Notes under the pieces: generated by a model
Told to the model about the DNA's origin: nothing
What the model saw: only the letters and a program-made list of their open reading frames with translations
Databases searched by the model: none
Part shown: positions 36,501-47,904 of the stretch, in pieces
Position numbering within the stretch: position 1 is the stretch's first letter
Layout: every line of letters begins with the position of its first letter
NCBI GenBank assembly: GCA_030248295.1
Contig: JASANH010001263.1
Coordinates: forward strand, 248,001-312,000
Reading direction: 5' to 3'
Length of the DNA: 64,000 bases
Origin: Mesodorylaimus sp. YZB2_4
Lineage: Eukaryota; Nematoda; Enoplea; Dorylaimida; Dorylaimidae
Made by a program: the position numbers and the translations under genes

Positions 36501-38128
36501 ATCGAAGCGGCACGACACCCGTTGCAGGAAGTTCTGGACGAAAGCGAACAATTTGTCCCAAATCCAGTAAATAGCGGTGGTCTTAGTGAGCGCGCTCAGC
36601 AATCTCAGCGGAACAGTCAGCTGACATCGATTCGACGAGGAGCAACCTCAGTCTTGTCTCCGTCTGCGAAAGTTCATCTGTTAACTGGACCAAACGCATC
36701 TGGAAAAAGCGTGTATTTAAAGCAGGTCGGATTACTGGTTTATATGGCGCACATTGGCTGCTTCATTCCAGCGGCAAAAGCGGAAATCGGTGTCATGGAT
36801 GGCATTTTCACGAGACTGCGCACGTTGGATTCAGTCACTGGCAGTTTGTCTTCATTTACCATTGACGTGCGCCAGATGGCTTCCGCATTGAGCCAGGCCA
36901 CTGGACGATCGCTTGTTTTAATCGACGAGTTTGGAAAAGGCACCTGTTCGGTGAGTGATCATTATGATATCGACTTACTGTAGTTGAAGCGCGACTCATC
37001 AAACTGTTTCAGGAAGTCGGTGCAAGCTTGTTGGCTGCAAGTCTGGAATACTGGTTGGAGAAACGGGAGAATTCGCCTCACATTTATATTTGTTCACATA
37101 TGTACAGCGTTATCGGTCTTTTGCCTCAATCTCCGTATTTGGAACTGCTGGTATGGCCGTCGGACGGGCGCAGTTTTATCAATGTTCCAGCTCATTCTTT
37201 TTAGACCATGGCTATCGAGCAGAATCGTGAAGAGCTCGTGTTCCTTTACAAGTTAGTTCAAGGAACGATCGACTCGTCGTTGGCCTTGTACACGGCGGAA
37301 GCGGCCGGTCTGCCAGTGCTGACGATCAAACGTGCCGTGGAAGTATTCGATAATAACAAATCGGGAAAACCAACGCATCGTGTCGGCATGGACGAGGAAA
37401 TGTACCAGAAGGAGTATCGAAGGTATGCGAATGTTGGGAGATCCTGGTCGTGCATGGGCTGTTGAGGGAGCTGGGGTAGAGGTGATTTGCACTGCAAGTT
37501 TGTGCATCTTTCCCTGACGATGAGGTCTGCAGTGGAATAACGAGGCGCATAAGCTAAAATATGGCACGGTGCCTCTATTCCTTTACCATCTCTCTGGTCG
37601 ATTGTGCTGGGGAAAAATACCCCTGTGACTTTTTCCAGCCCAGGGATTGCCTCCCACGTCCCATACGCTCCACGTGCACCTATCACGCCCCATACGTGGA
37701 GCGTTTGGGTAAGTCAGGCTCCTTCAGAAACCCACAACGAACGACCATGGTTTAGAGAAGAGAGAGATGAGATATAAGGTCTCTGAGGAAGATAATAAAG
37801 GAACAAAGGTCTGTGCGCCTCGCTGTCGCACCAAAAACCACGAAAAATTTGCATGTGCAAAATTTCCCCCTTCCCAGGTCGCAGCATTATATGATCAACC
37901 ACGAAATATGCTGGCCCGAATTGCTTCTTCCGAAGTGCATTGCTGACTACTGGTCAACTTTTGGTCTCTTTCAGAATGTGTCGTTTGGTGGACGAGTTCA
38001 TGGCCATGGATTTGGACGATATGTCGCGTCCTGCCGCTGAAGTTTTGCAAGAAATTATGCGTCGCACTCGTGACGATGGCTCGACGACGTCAGAAGCTGC
38101 TGTTCCTTCTGCTTTCGCCAGTTCCTGA
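33531..38128 (+). CDS. MSH5: MSH5, meiotic MutS homologue
   Basis: Eighteen exons: 33531-33752, 33877-34003, 34079-34159, 34215-34325, 34380-34564, 34613-34767, 34851-34972, 35028-35073, 35132-35270, 35332-35394, 35440-35589, 35644-35716, 35893-36005, 36099-36370, 36425-36950, 37013-37150, 37205-37422 and 37975-38128; 964 residues in frame. MSH5 pairs with MSH4 and stabilises meiotic crossover intermediates. Diagnostic matches: ASAKQDEKVMFHLKNL, VRAFGALLKFLN, YHPSVYKIGRSGTKEGLSLF, VDFGTSRKENRFIV, Walker A GPNASGKS (about 708), LVLIDEFGKGT (about 782) and the C-terminal RLVDEFMAMDLDD, which fits MSH5 (VDKFMKLDLED) and not MSH4. The first 74 residues are Ser-rich and unmatched. Exon 11 uses donor GTCAGT and acceptor acagtag, the least certain joints. 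Confidence 0.93.
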
Positions 38129-38339
38129 ATTCTCGTGTCGAATGTGGTTCGAAATTGAAGATTCATTCCGTATTGATGATTGACGCTTTCTCATGTTTTC
38201 AGTTTTCATTGAATTTCTGCTGCAAACGTTGTTGATTTTTACAGTTTAAATAAAGTTCCAGTTTTCGAGATGTGTGCTACGTGGCGCCAACGGTCTTTGA
38301 CCCAAGATATTTTTTCATGGTCGATCCCTTAGCGATGCG

Positions 38340-39334
38340 ATTGTTTGCAATGTGCCTGTTTCCAGAGATTCATCTGGGCGTGCTGGTCATTGCTCGTCAT
38401 CACGTGGCCAGGAAGGCATTGCGATAATAGAAGCTAATTGGACAGAGTCTGAGAGATGCGCGACTGTTGGGACTGGCGAAGGAGAATCAAGACGTCAAAC
38501 CCGTATCCTGCATAAAACTGCGGAAACTGTTTTCGAGGATCATCTTCGATTCAAGCAAGTTCGGGCTTTAGACAGGCAACGACTATCGAAGGCTTTGCAA
38601 GAAACTCGAACAGTGCCCGTCGTTGATCAAGAGACGAAGGTGTTTCGATGGGTGACCGTGCCATCGCCAAAGATCACGGAGTATCGGGGAAAAGACGGCT
38701 TGATTGCTCATTGCGGTATCTTGGAAATCCGGCCACTGTCGGGGATCCGCATGGTAAGTGATCAGTGGGTTTGTTGCGGGGTTGTATGGCCTGCTTGTGC
38801 AGTGCAGTGTGGACCAAGCTACTGTACTGCTCATAATCCTGGAGCCTACGTCACTTTGCCTCATCTCCAAAACAGGTGTGCTGCTACGATGTACAGTTTT
38901 GAACTGGCAAGCAAAGGGCAGACAGTCGTTATGACAAGGTTGATTAGTACACTTGCTTCGGGGTTGCCTCGTCTGAAGATCACATACAGGCAGCATGCCC
39001 TTTGTCAATGTATGGCAGCAAATCTGTTTTTAGGAGACGAGGCAAAGTGACATAGCCTAGATTACGATCAGAATGGTAAGTAGAATTATATTCTGGTGGT
39101 GCAGATTAGCGCCTGAAATGTCTGACCTTTTTGTAGGCTTATCACGATTACTCGTGTCGATTCCTCCAGCAGAATTACATTCTGTCTTTGAATCGACTCA
39201 TTGCACAGTCGATCATTTATTTGAAAATTACTATCGGGCTTGCTACTCTCGCAAGTCAACTCTCATTCGACTCTCAAGTCAGTACATTCGAATTTAACGA
39301 TCGGGCATCCATCATCAACAAATCAAGCTGGTAA
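38340..39334 (+). CDS. Hypothetical gene fragments, identity unknown
   Basis: Two stretches look like exons. One runs from an acceptor-like gtttccag (near 38365) to a good donor at 38753|gtaagtg, with the basic stretch LRFKQVRALDRQRLSKAL and FRWVTVPSPKITEYRGKDG. The other is 39137-39334, after tttttgtag, coding 65 residues plus TAA with a helix-forming centre (LNRLIAQSIIYLKITIGLA). Within the first, a second frame also looks coding (SLRDARLLGLAKENQDV), which suggests an unrecognised intron or a frameshift, so it may be a pseudogene. I do not recognise a family. The last 17 codons of the second stretch are also present at the far end of the inverted HMG repeat (49733-49754). Confidence 0.35.
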
Positions 39335-39436
39335 CTGCAACAGCAACGAATCAAGTTCCAGTAGTTTTAGCCGCCGGCATCGAACAGCCGATGAGAATGC
39401 TAGATATACTGTATCTGTTTATCAGGCTTGCTACTA

Positions 39437-40068
39437 CTGCATCACTCGCGCGATGGGCCAAGCGTGGCGCGTCATGAGCGATCAAGAAAAGCAGCTGTAC
39501 GTCGACTTGTTCAAGGAAGACCTCGAGCGGTACAAGAAGGTCAAGGCTGAGTGGGTCGCGGCGTACAAGGGTCAGGGTCGACCACCGAAATATCGCCATC
39601 GGACCAAATACAACCACACCTGGCTCGGGGTGAGTGGTTTCCTACTTGGTCCTGAGACTGACGACTGTTTCAGGCCGTGCCGTTTCAGTTGACGCCGCCC
39701 AAACGCTGCCGTCCATCTTTCATTTGGTTCGTCTCGCATATGCGCCCCCCGATTCAGCAGCGGTACCCGAACTGGGCCGATACGGAGCGAGTGCAAGAGA
39801 TCGCCAAGATTTGGAGGGCCATGTCGGAGGAGGAGAAAGCCCCATTCAAGTAAGATCGCTCCTTGTCCCCTCACTCGCTAAAAGCTAAGTATGTCATCTT
39901 TTCAGATAACGTGCCAAGCAGGACCTGGCTCGCTACGACCAACAAATGCACGAGTTCGGTCACCCCGTCTTTCGGCAAGAGGCCCACAATCGCGTGCGCA
40001 ACCTGCTAGCCCGGCTCTCGGCGACACAACAACGTGCGGAAGTGTCGCGCAAAATGAAGGGTGGATGA
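39437..40068 (+). pseudogene. HMG-box gene copy A, truncated
   Basis: Three of the four exons seen in copy B are present with the same introns: 39437-39629 (second half of HMG box 1, MGQAWRVMSDQEKQLYVD), 39674-39849 (HMG box 2, PPKRCRPSFIWFV, WADTERVQEIAKIWRAM) and 39906-40068 (C-terminal basic region). The first exon is deleted, and the last opens with ATAACG where copy B has GGAACG, giving a stop right after the junction. The intron between boxes starts gtgagtgg and ends gactgtttcag exactly as in the other copies, so the copy was made from DNA, not mRNA. Confidence 0.8.
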
Positions 40069-40310
40069 TCGATGAAAGGGAAGACGAAGAGAGAGAAGAG
40101 GTGTAAATGATCGATGATTGGTGTGGTGTGCTGATCTGTCGAGGAGCTCGATGTAGTAACAGTGCGAGAGATTGGGTGTTCGATGGAGTTCGTGCCGTTA
40201 ATGGGCCTCGTGACTAACGATTTTTTACAAAGTGTGGACGCGTTTGTGGTGTCTGAACAGATGCGCCGTAGAATCGCAAAAATGGACGTTTGAGGTCCAC
40301 GAATTGGTGT

Positions 40311-40380
40311 GGAGCCGCGGTGGCTCAGTTTCAGAAGGCGTTGGTGCACGGCTCAGGTCAGCAACCCTGACCTGGAGGAA
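40311..40380 (+). repeat. tRNA-like patch, possible SINE head
   Basis: GGTGGCTCAGTTTCAGAAGG resembles a tRNA box A and is followed about 30 bases later by GGTCAGCAACCC, a weak box B match. The same patch recurs inverted in copy B near 48120-48180. No poly(A) tail or target duplication is obvious, so it may only be part of the compound repeat. Confidence 0.3.
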
Positions 40381-40909
40381 AGAGTAGTACGTATTCCAGC
40401 TGAGGATGTCAGTTTAGAATAGCCATTCTGAGAACGCGAACGAATCAATCTTTTGAGCTAAATGAGCAAATCTGTCGCTCGCCTTTCACATTTTACCGCG
40501 GGAGACTCATCCAGTGCCCTCAGGTTGTGGGAGCCGAACGAGAGGGAAATCAGGAAACTGACCCGCGAACACCAGTCGGGAACACCAGTTCAGGATATTT
40601 GATGCCATAAAATCACAATTGTATTTTGTTCTGGCCATAACCAATGTAGGTTTTGCCCAAGCCCCATTATCGTATACCGGCCATGAGAACAGGATGGCTC
40701 GCATGAGTAGTATCCGTGTGGTCTCTGAGAGAGTGACGTCGAGTAGTTTGCGCGTTGTCATAGTTTTTGTGCAATTTGCTAACCTTTTTAGGAAATCAAA
40801 GTCAGCAAACTGGTTTTTTTGAGGTGATGCATACAGACGAATATACAATGCGGCGTTGTCAGCTCGAGTAACAGAGGGTATGCAGAGAAAAAGTAACAAA
40901 CTGTACCAG

Positions 40910-43070
40910 AGCCCGCAGTCGCACTACGAATTCTCAGGAACGATTCTGGAATTGTTCTCGAGGACCATTCTCCCCTTGAAATCGCACCAGAATGAGAGGT
41001 GCTGTCAAGTTTTTTAGGCGAAATCTCATCTAGAACTGTTCTCAAGTCTTGCCTCGGCAGAAAAGTCTTCACATCGGCGCTGATAGTCAAAATATCCGCT
41101 TGACTTTCACATCAGACTTTGAATCTATCTACTGTAGACTTATCTGATAACTCCATAAGCAAAGGACTCATGTAACTTAAGGAAGAAAATGGCAAAAAAG
41201 GGGCAGAGTTACCAAACATAATTAATCTGTCCGATCTGCCAAGAAATGCCCCCCTCGCCTGTGTGCTTTTAGCGGTTGCAACCTCTCGATCAGGGGGCAT
41301 GTATCTATTACGACAGGGAATGCCTCCGCACGCAAATTATGTCTCTCATTAGCCGTCTTTCTTGTCATGGCTTCTTGCTCTAGTAGTCGGGGCACTTCTT
41401 CCCGCTTGGCAGGCAGCACGACCTTCGTAATCGCACAATTTTTGCATTGAAAATAAGACCAAAATCGGGACGCGCGTACAAGACAGCTACCTTGTGTCAA
41501 TGAACTTGCGTTAGCTGCGAAGAGTAGCTTTTCAGATGCAAAGCGCTAATTGCTCTTGGCTGTATTGAGGCACGCATTGAACTTTTCATGACTTTTTGAC
41601 TTCATTGAATTTTTTGACACGCATTATTCAATACGACATAACTTTCCATAACAGAAGGGGCTCGCAGATATGCGTGGTCATTGTGAATACATTAGGATAA
41701 CATATTGCGCAAAAACATCTTCAATGTTTGCTGGATTTCCAGACTTTCCCCTCTGGAGCCTGTGTGGGATTTTCATGCAATGTGATGAATATGACAAAAA
41801 GGCTCCGCTTCACTAAACTAACCTTCGAGAATCGATCCAGAACTAATCTCCCGGTCGTACCAGAATAGAGAATTGTTCTCAGGTGGCCGCAGTCGCACTA
41901 GGTACGAGAATGGTTCTAGAACCGTTCTCGATAAATTGTCCCTCGGTCGCACTACTGGTCGAGAATCGTTCTCATTCTAGTGCGACTTTGCATCTGTTCT
42001 CGCGAGAATCGTTCTAGAATTGATCTCGGGGTGGGGACCCGGGTCCCCACTCCGAGATCGATTCTCACCTGAAAACGATTCTCCATTCTGGTGCGACCAG
42101 GAGGTTAGTTCTCGCTCGATTCTGGATGCTTAGTTTTAAAATGGCGAAGCCTTTTTGTCATCGTAATCACATTGCATGAAAATCCCACATTCCTCGAAAT
42201 TCTCCCTGGGGAGAAATTTTTTCGAATGGGTCCCAGGCGGGGGAGAATAACCAGAGGGGAGGGGATTTCCAGAGGGGGGAGAATAAAACTGAAACATTTT
42301 CCAGATGCCACTATAGAAAGATAGACAGCCTAACGCTTGCCAAAAGTACTGCTAACTTTGTTTATTTCAATACTTCTCTTCCCGTATTCATGGGAAGAGG
42401 AGCACCGAGTTCTATAGAAAGAAGCCATGATAACAAACACGGCTAATGCGAGAGATAATTTGCGTGCGGAGGCGCTTCCTATCGTAATTGGTACATGCCC
42501 CTGAGATTGCAACTGCAGATAGCGCACAGGCGAGGGGCCATTTTTTTAGCAGCTCAGACGAATTAATTGTGTTTGCTTATTCTGCTCCACTTTTGCTATT
42601 TTCTTCCCTAAGTAACATGGGTCCTTTGCTTGTTGACTTATCAGATAAGTCTATAACAGATTCAAAGTCTGATGTGAAATTTAAGTGGCTATTTTAAATA
42701 TCAGCGCCGATGTGCAGACTTTTCTGCCCAGGAAAGACTTGAGAACAGTTCTAGATGCGATTTCGCCTAAAAACTTGAGAGCAGTTCTCATTCTGATGCG
42801 ATTCCAAGGGGAGAATGGTTCTCGAGATTAATTCTCGAGAACAATTCCAGAATCGTTCCTGAGAATGATTCGTAGTGCGACTGCGGGCTGAGTTTGGACC
42901 TGGATCTCCGCTTCGAGATCAATTCTGGAATGATTCTCTCGAGAAAAGATGCAAAGTCTCACTAGAATGAGAACGATTCCAGACTGGTAGTGCAGCAGGG
43001 GGACAATTTCGCAAGAACAGTTCTAGAACCATTCTCGGACCTAGTGCGACCACGGCCATGCGGGTGCGTA
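40910..43070. mobile_element. Foldback element with about 1 kb inverted arms, layout L-M-L'-M'
   Basis: Left arm L runs about 40910-41886 and returns in reverse complement as L' at about 42060-42889, with indels and one unpaired block (41350-41740). A second unit M (about 41884-42046) follows L, and its reverse complement M' (about 42890-43070) follows L'. Both units begin GCAGTCGCACTA and are studded with GAGAAT/ATTCTC-type motifs such as GAGAATGGTTCTAGAAC. The centre is a 38-base near-palindrome at 42022-42059 whose core GTGGGGACCCGGGTCCCCAC is perfect. No transposase-like frame is present, so it is non-autonomous. The motif GTCGCACTA ... TAGTGCGAC also forms an inner hairpin at 41946-41986. 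Confidence 0.75.
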
Positions 43071-43369
43071 TGAGAGGCTGACACCAAAGCATGGTATGTG
43101 TCTAAAGCAAAGAACTTTTTTAGTGGGTTTTTTTTTGTGTGTGAGAAAAAAGAAGGAAAGAAAAAGAAACGGAGGAAGGAGAATAGATTTGCCCTACAAA
43201 TACGCATTACATAATGACTCAAATTGGCACACACTCCGTAAAGATTGGCCCATGTGCCATGCACGCAACAGATATTGCTTCAGCACAAACTCAAATGCGA
43301 TAGCTGAGAAGGTAAATGATTCTTCGCGCCGGCTTGAGTATATGTAATGCTTAGCAAGCAGTACAATGG

Positions 43370-46300
43370 TGTTTTGTCGTTTACGAACGTCGTGAGAGAG
43401 CTGTGGCTGGACGGTCCAAAAAGTAGGTGGTTACTAGTATCCTGCACCAAACGACCGCATTACGTGGACATGTGATTAGCATATGCTCGATTGTATCTGA
43501 TTCTGCACCGCATGAATAGCATTCACTGGATTCTCTCCTTCCCCATTGGTGCAGCTTGGAAAGAGCTGCAAGAGTGCAGCGCAGAATTTTGAATTGGAAA
43601 AGACGGAGTTTATTTGGCACTTCGAGTTTATGGCGCAGGTTCCAGACATCCGACCAAGGCCATTCGATGAGAAATGGATGCAAGACGCACCATCGCGCCT
43701 GCCCAGGTGGCGCAGATTTGCGGGAGGTGATGTATCTCTTTTTGGCAGCTTTCGCCCAAGCTGGGGGAACAGACAACCCTTCTCTTGGTACCATGGGGCC
43801 TGTTGCAACATCGCCTTCCACTTTCTGGGAATGGCTGAGATTATTTGCCTATATTGGAAATATGCCAGGCGACCATCGGTACGAGCCACCAGCATGGGCC
43901 AGGGCAGAGTGCGGCCCGTTTCATCAAACCATGCCACTACTTTGGATGGGGTTCCTCTCGTAGATACTCGAAAAACACCCTCTGCCCTTCCACCAGGATA
44001 AAACGGTTATTACACACTACCTGCACAGCCAGGATATCAGGCGATTCCACGTCACAGATGGGAGGAGTGAGGCATCCATTTATAGACGCTCAAAATATTT
44101 GCATATAGAACGTGGGGAGATTCACCTTGATCTTTGATAGGTCACAGTTGCGCGCAAGCAAGAAAGGCAATCCACCAACTTGGTCGATCGCGTGAAACCC
44201 AATTCTGGTCCATGGTGCTATTGGGTTGAGTAGGACTCGTTTCATCCAGGATGACCTCAAACTCACCAAAGTGGTCAGAACGTCAGGAGCTTGGACGCCT
44301 TCAACATTAACTGGTTGAATAAGCACATCATGGCGGATTTTTGGGGGACGGCCCTCCCACAGAAACTGCTTTATCAAAGTTCCAGATTTCTTCAATGCTT
44401 CCGCAGGGGCAGTGACATTCATTAGCGAGTATACCATCTGGGCGCTTAACAGTTGGTTCCATACTAGTAGTTCCCAAACAAAGTTAGCCGTCGTTTCTGC
44501 CAGTCCTCGATTGTTTTTTCCACGACTTCTATTTTGTCATTAAAATTACGGGACAACATCGCGCAACATAGAGCGATCATACGCGAATGTTATTCCTAGG
44601 ATGCGTATCTGACTTACACGTTCAATTCCTCTTGGGGGGGGGGTTATGTCGTATGTCCTTATGATTCCTGCCAAGTCCCAAAAATTCTGTTTTGGACTTA
44701 TTTAGTTTTAGCCCTGATACTTGTCCGAATTCTTCTACAACTAAGTGCAGCCTCCGCTGATTCTAAATTATTCAAAAAAAATGTTGTGTCATCAGCAAAC
44801 TGGCTGCTCAGGTATTCGGTTCCGTGTACTGTTACCCCGTTAACACCTGGTGCAGATTCCGAGGCTGTCGCCAAGAAGTCAAGGGCTATGATGAAGAGAT
44901 AAGGGAGAGGGAACATCCTTGGCGAATGCCCCGCCCTAGTTCTACCCGGCCAGAGACGTTGCCATTATTGACAACTTCGCTAGTAGCTCCCCGATAGAGC
45001 GTCTTGACTGCTGAGATGAAGGCTTTCTCGAAGTCTAAAGTCAGGAGCAGCCCTGACCTATTCGGGTCACCCTGCAGTTCCTCAGTAATGTCTAGCGCCA
45101 TTCGAATGTTCTCTCCAATATACCGACCAGCCACAAACACAGTTCGATTGACATCAATTAGGGAACCTACGTGTCCTTTGGCACGATTAGCAAGCGCCTT
45201 TGCCAGGATCTTACAGTCAAGAGCGTTATCGGCCTCCAGCTGTTCAAAAGTGTTGTATCCTTGCCAGGCTTCGGCAGAAGTGTAATTACCCCTTGTTTCT
45301 GGGAAGGAGCCAGATCACCCTTATCGAGAGAAGCTTGCATGGATCTCATAAACGGCTCCTTTATGGATTCCCAGAAATGACGGTACCATTCAACGGGTAA
45401 TCCATCGCGGCCTGGAGCTTTTTGAGTAGCCACTATTAATTGCGCGGTGGTATTCGTTCTGAGGTATCGGCTGCTCGAGAGAAGCCCGCGCGTCGTCCGA
45501 TGATGTTCTCTGGTCACTCTCCGCGGCGTGATCCAGCCACTCCTGGATAGTTGCGATTTCAATCGCCTCTTTCGTATAGATTCCTGAGTAAAATTCTTTC
45601 AAGGCGTTTAAGATATCCGTCGTGTCCGTCAACTCCTGTTCAGTTGACATCTTTATTTTTGATACGCATTTTCGCACTGAATTGCGTTTTTCAAGGCCAA
45701 GAAAGTACCTGTTGGGCTTTTCTTCGTAGGCTAGCCATCGAACTCGCGAGCGCAAAATTGCTCGGCGAGCATCGTCTTGCATCAACGTTTCAAGTTCGAC
45801 TCAGGCAGCCTCCAACAGATTTAGTTCTTGTGGTGATAAGAGCTCATCCCGCGGCTCGAGGTCATCGATTAGCAGTTGGAGCTGGCGTCTCCGGTGCGAC
45901 CTACGACAATTTAAATCCGCTGAGTATACCATAGATAGGTTTCTGATAACTATTTTCCAGAAATCCCATCTCTGTCGTGCATCCCAGTCTTCAGTTTCTG
46001 CTACTGTTGCCCTTATTTTTTCCTCCACCAGTGTTTTGTACTGTTCATGGTGCAGAATCATTGTGTTTAATCTCGAAATACCTCTGCCCCGAGGACGATA
46101 TCGCGGACCTTAAAGTCGGAAGACAACTTTTTTGTGGTCTGTACGAATCGCGCGTTTTATAAGACAATGTTCTACTTGGTGCATCAAGTCAGCGGGTACC
46201 AGCCAGTGGTCTAAGCGGCATTTGACCAGCGGGTGCTGCCATGTATATTGCCTTGTCATCGGGTTCATCTCCCTCCAACAATCCATCAAATTCCAGTCTG

Positions 46301-47640
46301 ACTGTATGTTCTCTATAACTCGGACAGCTGGTTTTTTGTAGTAGTAGTTTCGTCCACCCGCGTTGTCCATCTTATGGTCAAAAATTACGTTCATGTCTCC
46401 GCCGATAATGATTGGTAGATTTTGCGAGTTTAACAGCGTGAGCGTCAGGCGAATGCGGTGAAAGAATTCTAATTGCGCCACAGTTACAGAAGGACTGTAG
46501 AGATTGACTAGAGCTCCCTTAAAATCGTCCGCCTGTACATCCAGCATCAGACACCGGCCCTCACGATCTCTCCAAACACGATTAACTTTCACGTCGAGGC
46601 CTCGTCGAAATATGATAGCTACCCCACATGCTATTTGTGCCATGCGAGAAATATATACTGCGGGAAACACCCCATTGCTGTTGCCTAGCGACTTCCTGAT
46701 TTTCCACGCTGGGTGTTTCTTGCAAGAAACTGATATCAAACTTCCCCTCCTTCAACCAAATGAATATCTCCTTCCTTTTTAGTTCCGAACTGATTCCACG
46801 CGCGTTAGTAATACCACCGACCCACCACCACCACCATGATGTTGGAACCGACGTTTGCGTTCATCCCGTTGCTTCGGGGTGAGGTCGTCAGCCCAGCGAA
46901 TAGGATTGATCAGCTTTCCGCTCCCATCCATCTTGATCTTCCCATCATTAGCTCGCTTCGACTTGTAAGGGCCCAGATTCTTTGCATGATCCAAAACGGC
47001 CTGTTTGTCTTCGCAACTGGTAAAATCGATACGGACCGTCGCGAGGTCGGGGTTGGTTTTGATCGAAATCACCACTATCGACAGAAAGAAGATGTTGGCC
47101 ACATCGGTTCCATCCATACCCAATGCAGAGGTCAGGAAATTTCAAACGACTATGCCTTTTTCCCTGGTTCTTGGCCCGAGCTCAAATTCCTTGCATGAGA
47201 AGTTAAAGAAGCATCCGATGGACATACGCGCATTTTGTTCGACCATTTCTGTACGATTCTCCAGGGTATCCACCCGTTCTTTGGTCGCATTGATGGCTTT
47301 CGTGTTGATCTCAAGCGCGCAATTGAGCGGGGCAGTGTGCTTGGTCAGGAGCTGGTCAATGATAGAGTCTAAGTCGTTAAATTTGGCGGCGATGATGTCA
47401 ATTTTTGTTTCCAAAGATTTACTGATGCCCATGTTGGCCATCGCATCGGCTACGTTGTCAACGATGGGGGATGGTGATGAATTCTCCAAAAAATCTCTGA
47501 TCGTCGATTGGGATTTGGCCGGTGGAGTCAATCCAGTGGGTCCTTCTGGTTTTCTCTTGGGTGCCAGGCTGGTAAGACGAAAGATCACTAGGATATTGAT
47601 CAGATTCAAAGTCAATCTGGGGCAGGGCAGAAAAAAAACG
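43370..47640 (-). mobile_element. LINE retrotransposon, L1/Tx1-like, decayed
   Basis: A non-LTR retrotransposon on the minus strand, near full length. ORF1 region 46780-47640: a coiled-coil stretch and a basic segment (LTPKQRDERKRRFQHH). ORF2: APE-type endonuclease 46110-46770 (PIIIGGDMNVIFDHKMDN, CRLDHWLVP, IRTDHKKV), a linker 45390-46061, reverse transcriptase 44690-45450 (APGRDGLPVEWY, GVITLLPKPGKD, SWRPITLL, TLDFEKAF, SSQFADDTTFFLNN with the catalytic FADD), a thumb region 44090-44437 (IKQFLWEGRPPKIRHDVL), and a C-terminal CCHC zinc finger of the zf-RVT type (VWNLRHKLEVPNKLRLFQFK, CYSCGAESDTIEHMLITCP) 43381-43830. ORF2 is broken into at least seven frames by shifts and stops, so it is dead. 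FADDTTFF and the terminal finger suggest the L1/Tx1 group. No clear 3' tail or target duplication was found. Confidence 0.88.
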
Positions 47641-47904
47641 ATTTTGTCACGTGGGTGAACGGCGTGGTACTGATTCTTCTTCGTTAGAGCATAGAGGCAC
47701 AGAGCATCTGCGTCTGTTTATTGACACATGAGTCAAGAGCAAGAAGAAGAAGAACAGACCGCTCTCTACCACTGCGCCGACGCGAATCCCAAAGCAAAGA
47801 ACTGCTCACATGGAGCAGGCGGAGGTGCTCCTAGTGGAGACGCCATTTGGGAGCGGCCTTGTGAGTTGGTCGTTTGATGGCCTCCTTTGCTGCATTATGA
47901 CTGC
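47641..47904. repeat. Repeat flank shared with 63.2 kb
   Basis: From about 47826 (CTCCTAGTGGAGACGCC) through the end of copy B's tail near 47990, this sequence recurs in the same orientation at about 63190-63360. The segment 47641-47825 is otherwise featureless. Confidence 0.6.

Larger units (their letters stand above)
39281..40582 (+). repeat. Compound repeat with HMG-box gene, copy A
   Basis: About 1.3 kb repeated, inverted and nearly collinear, at 47905-49754. From 5' to 3' it holds a short leader (GGGCATCCATCATCAACA), a truncated HMG-box gene, a spacer with a tRNA-like patch, and a tail ending near GAACACCAGTCGGG. Compared with copy B it lacks about 500 bases at a clean junction near 39436, including the first HMG exon. 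By eye the copies look more than 90 percent alike, so the duplication is fairly young. Confidence 0.85.

Noticed and set aside
36740-36943. Minus-strand frame inside the MSH5 ATPase exon
   Set aside because: Shadow of the conserved MSH5 coding sequence.
33531-38128. MSH4 as the identity of the MutS gene
   Set aside because: The N-terminal SAKQDE block, the YHPSVYK...KEGLSLF block and the C-terminal VDEFMAMDLDD follow MSH5, not MSH4.
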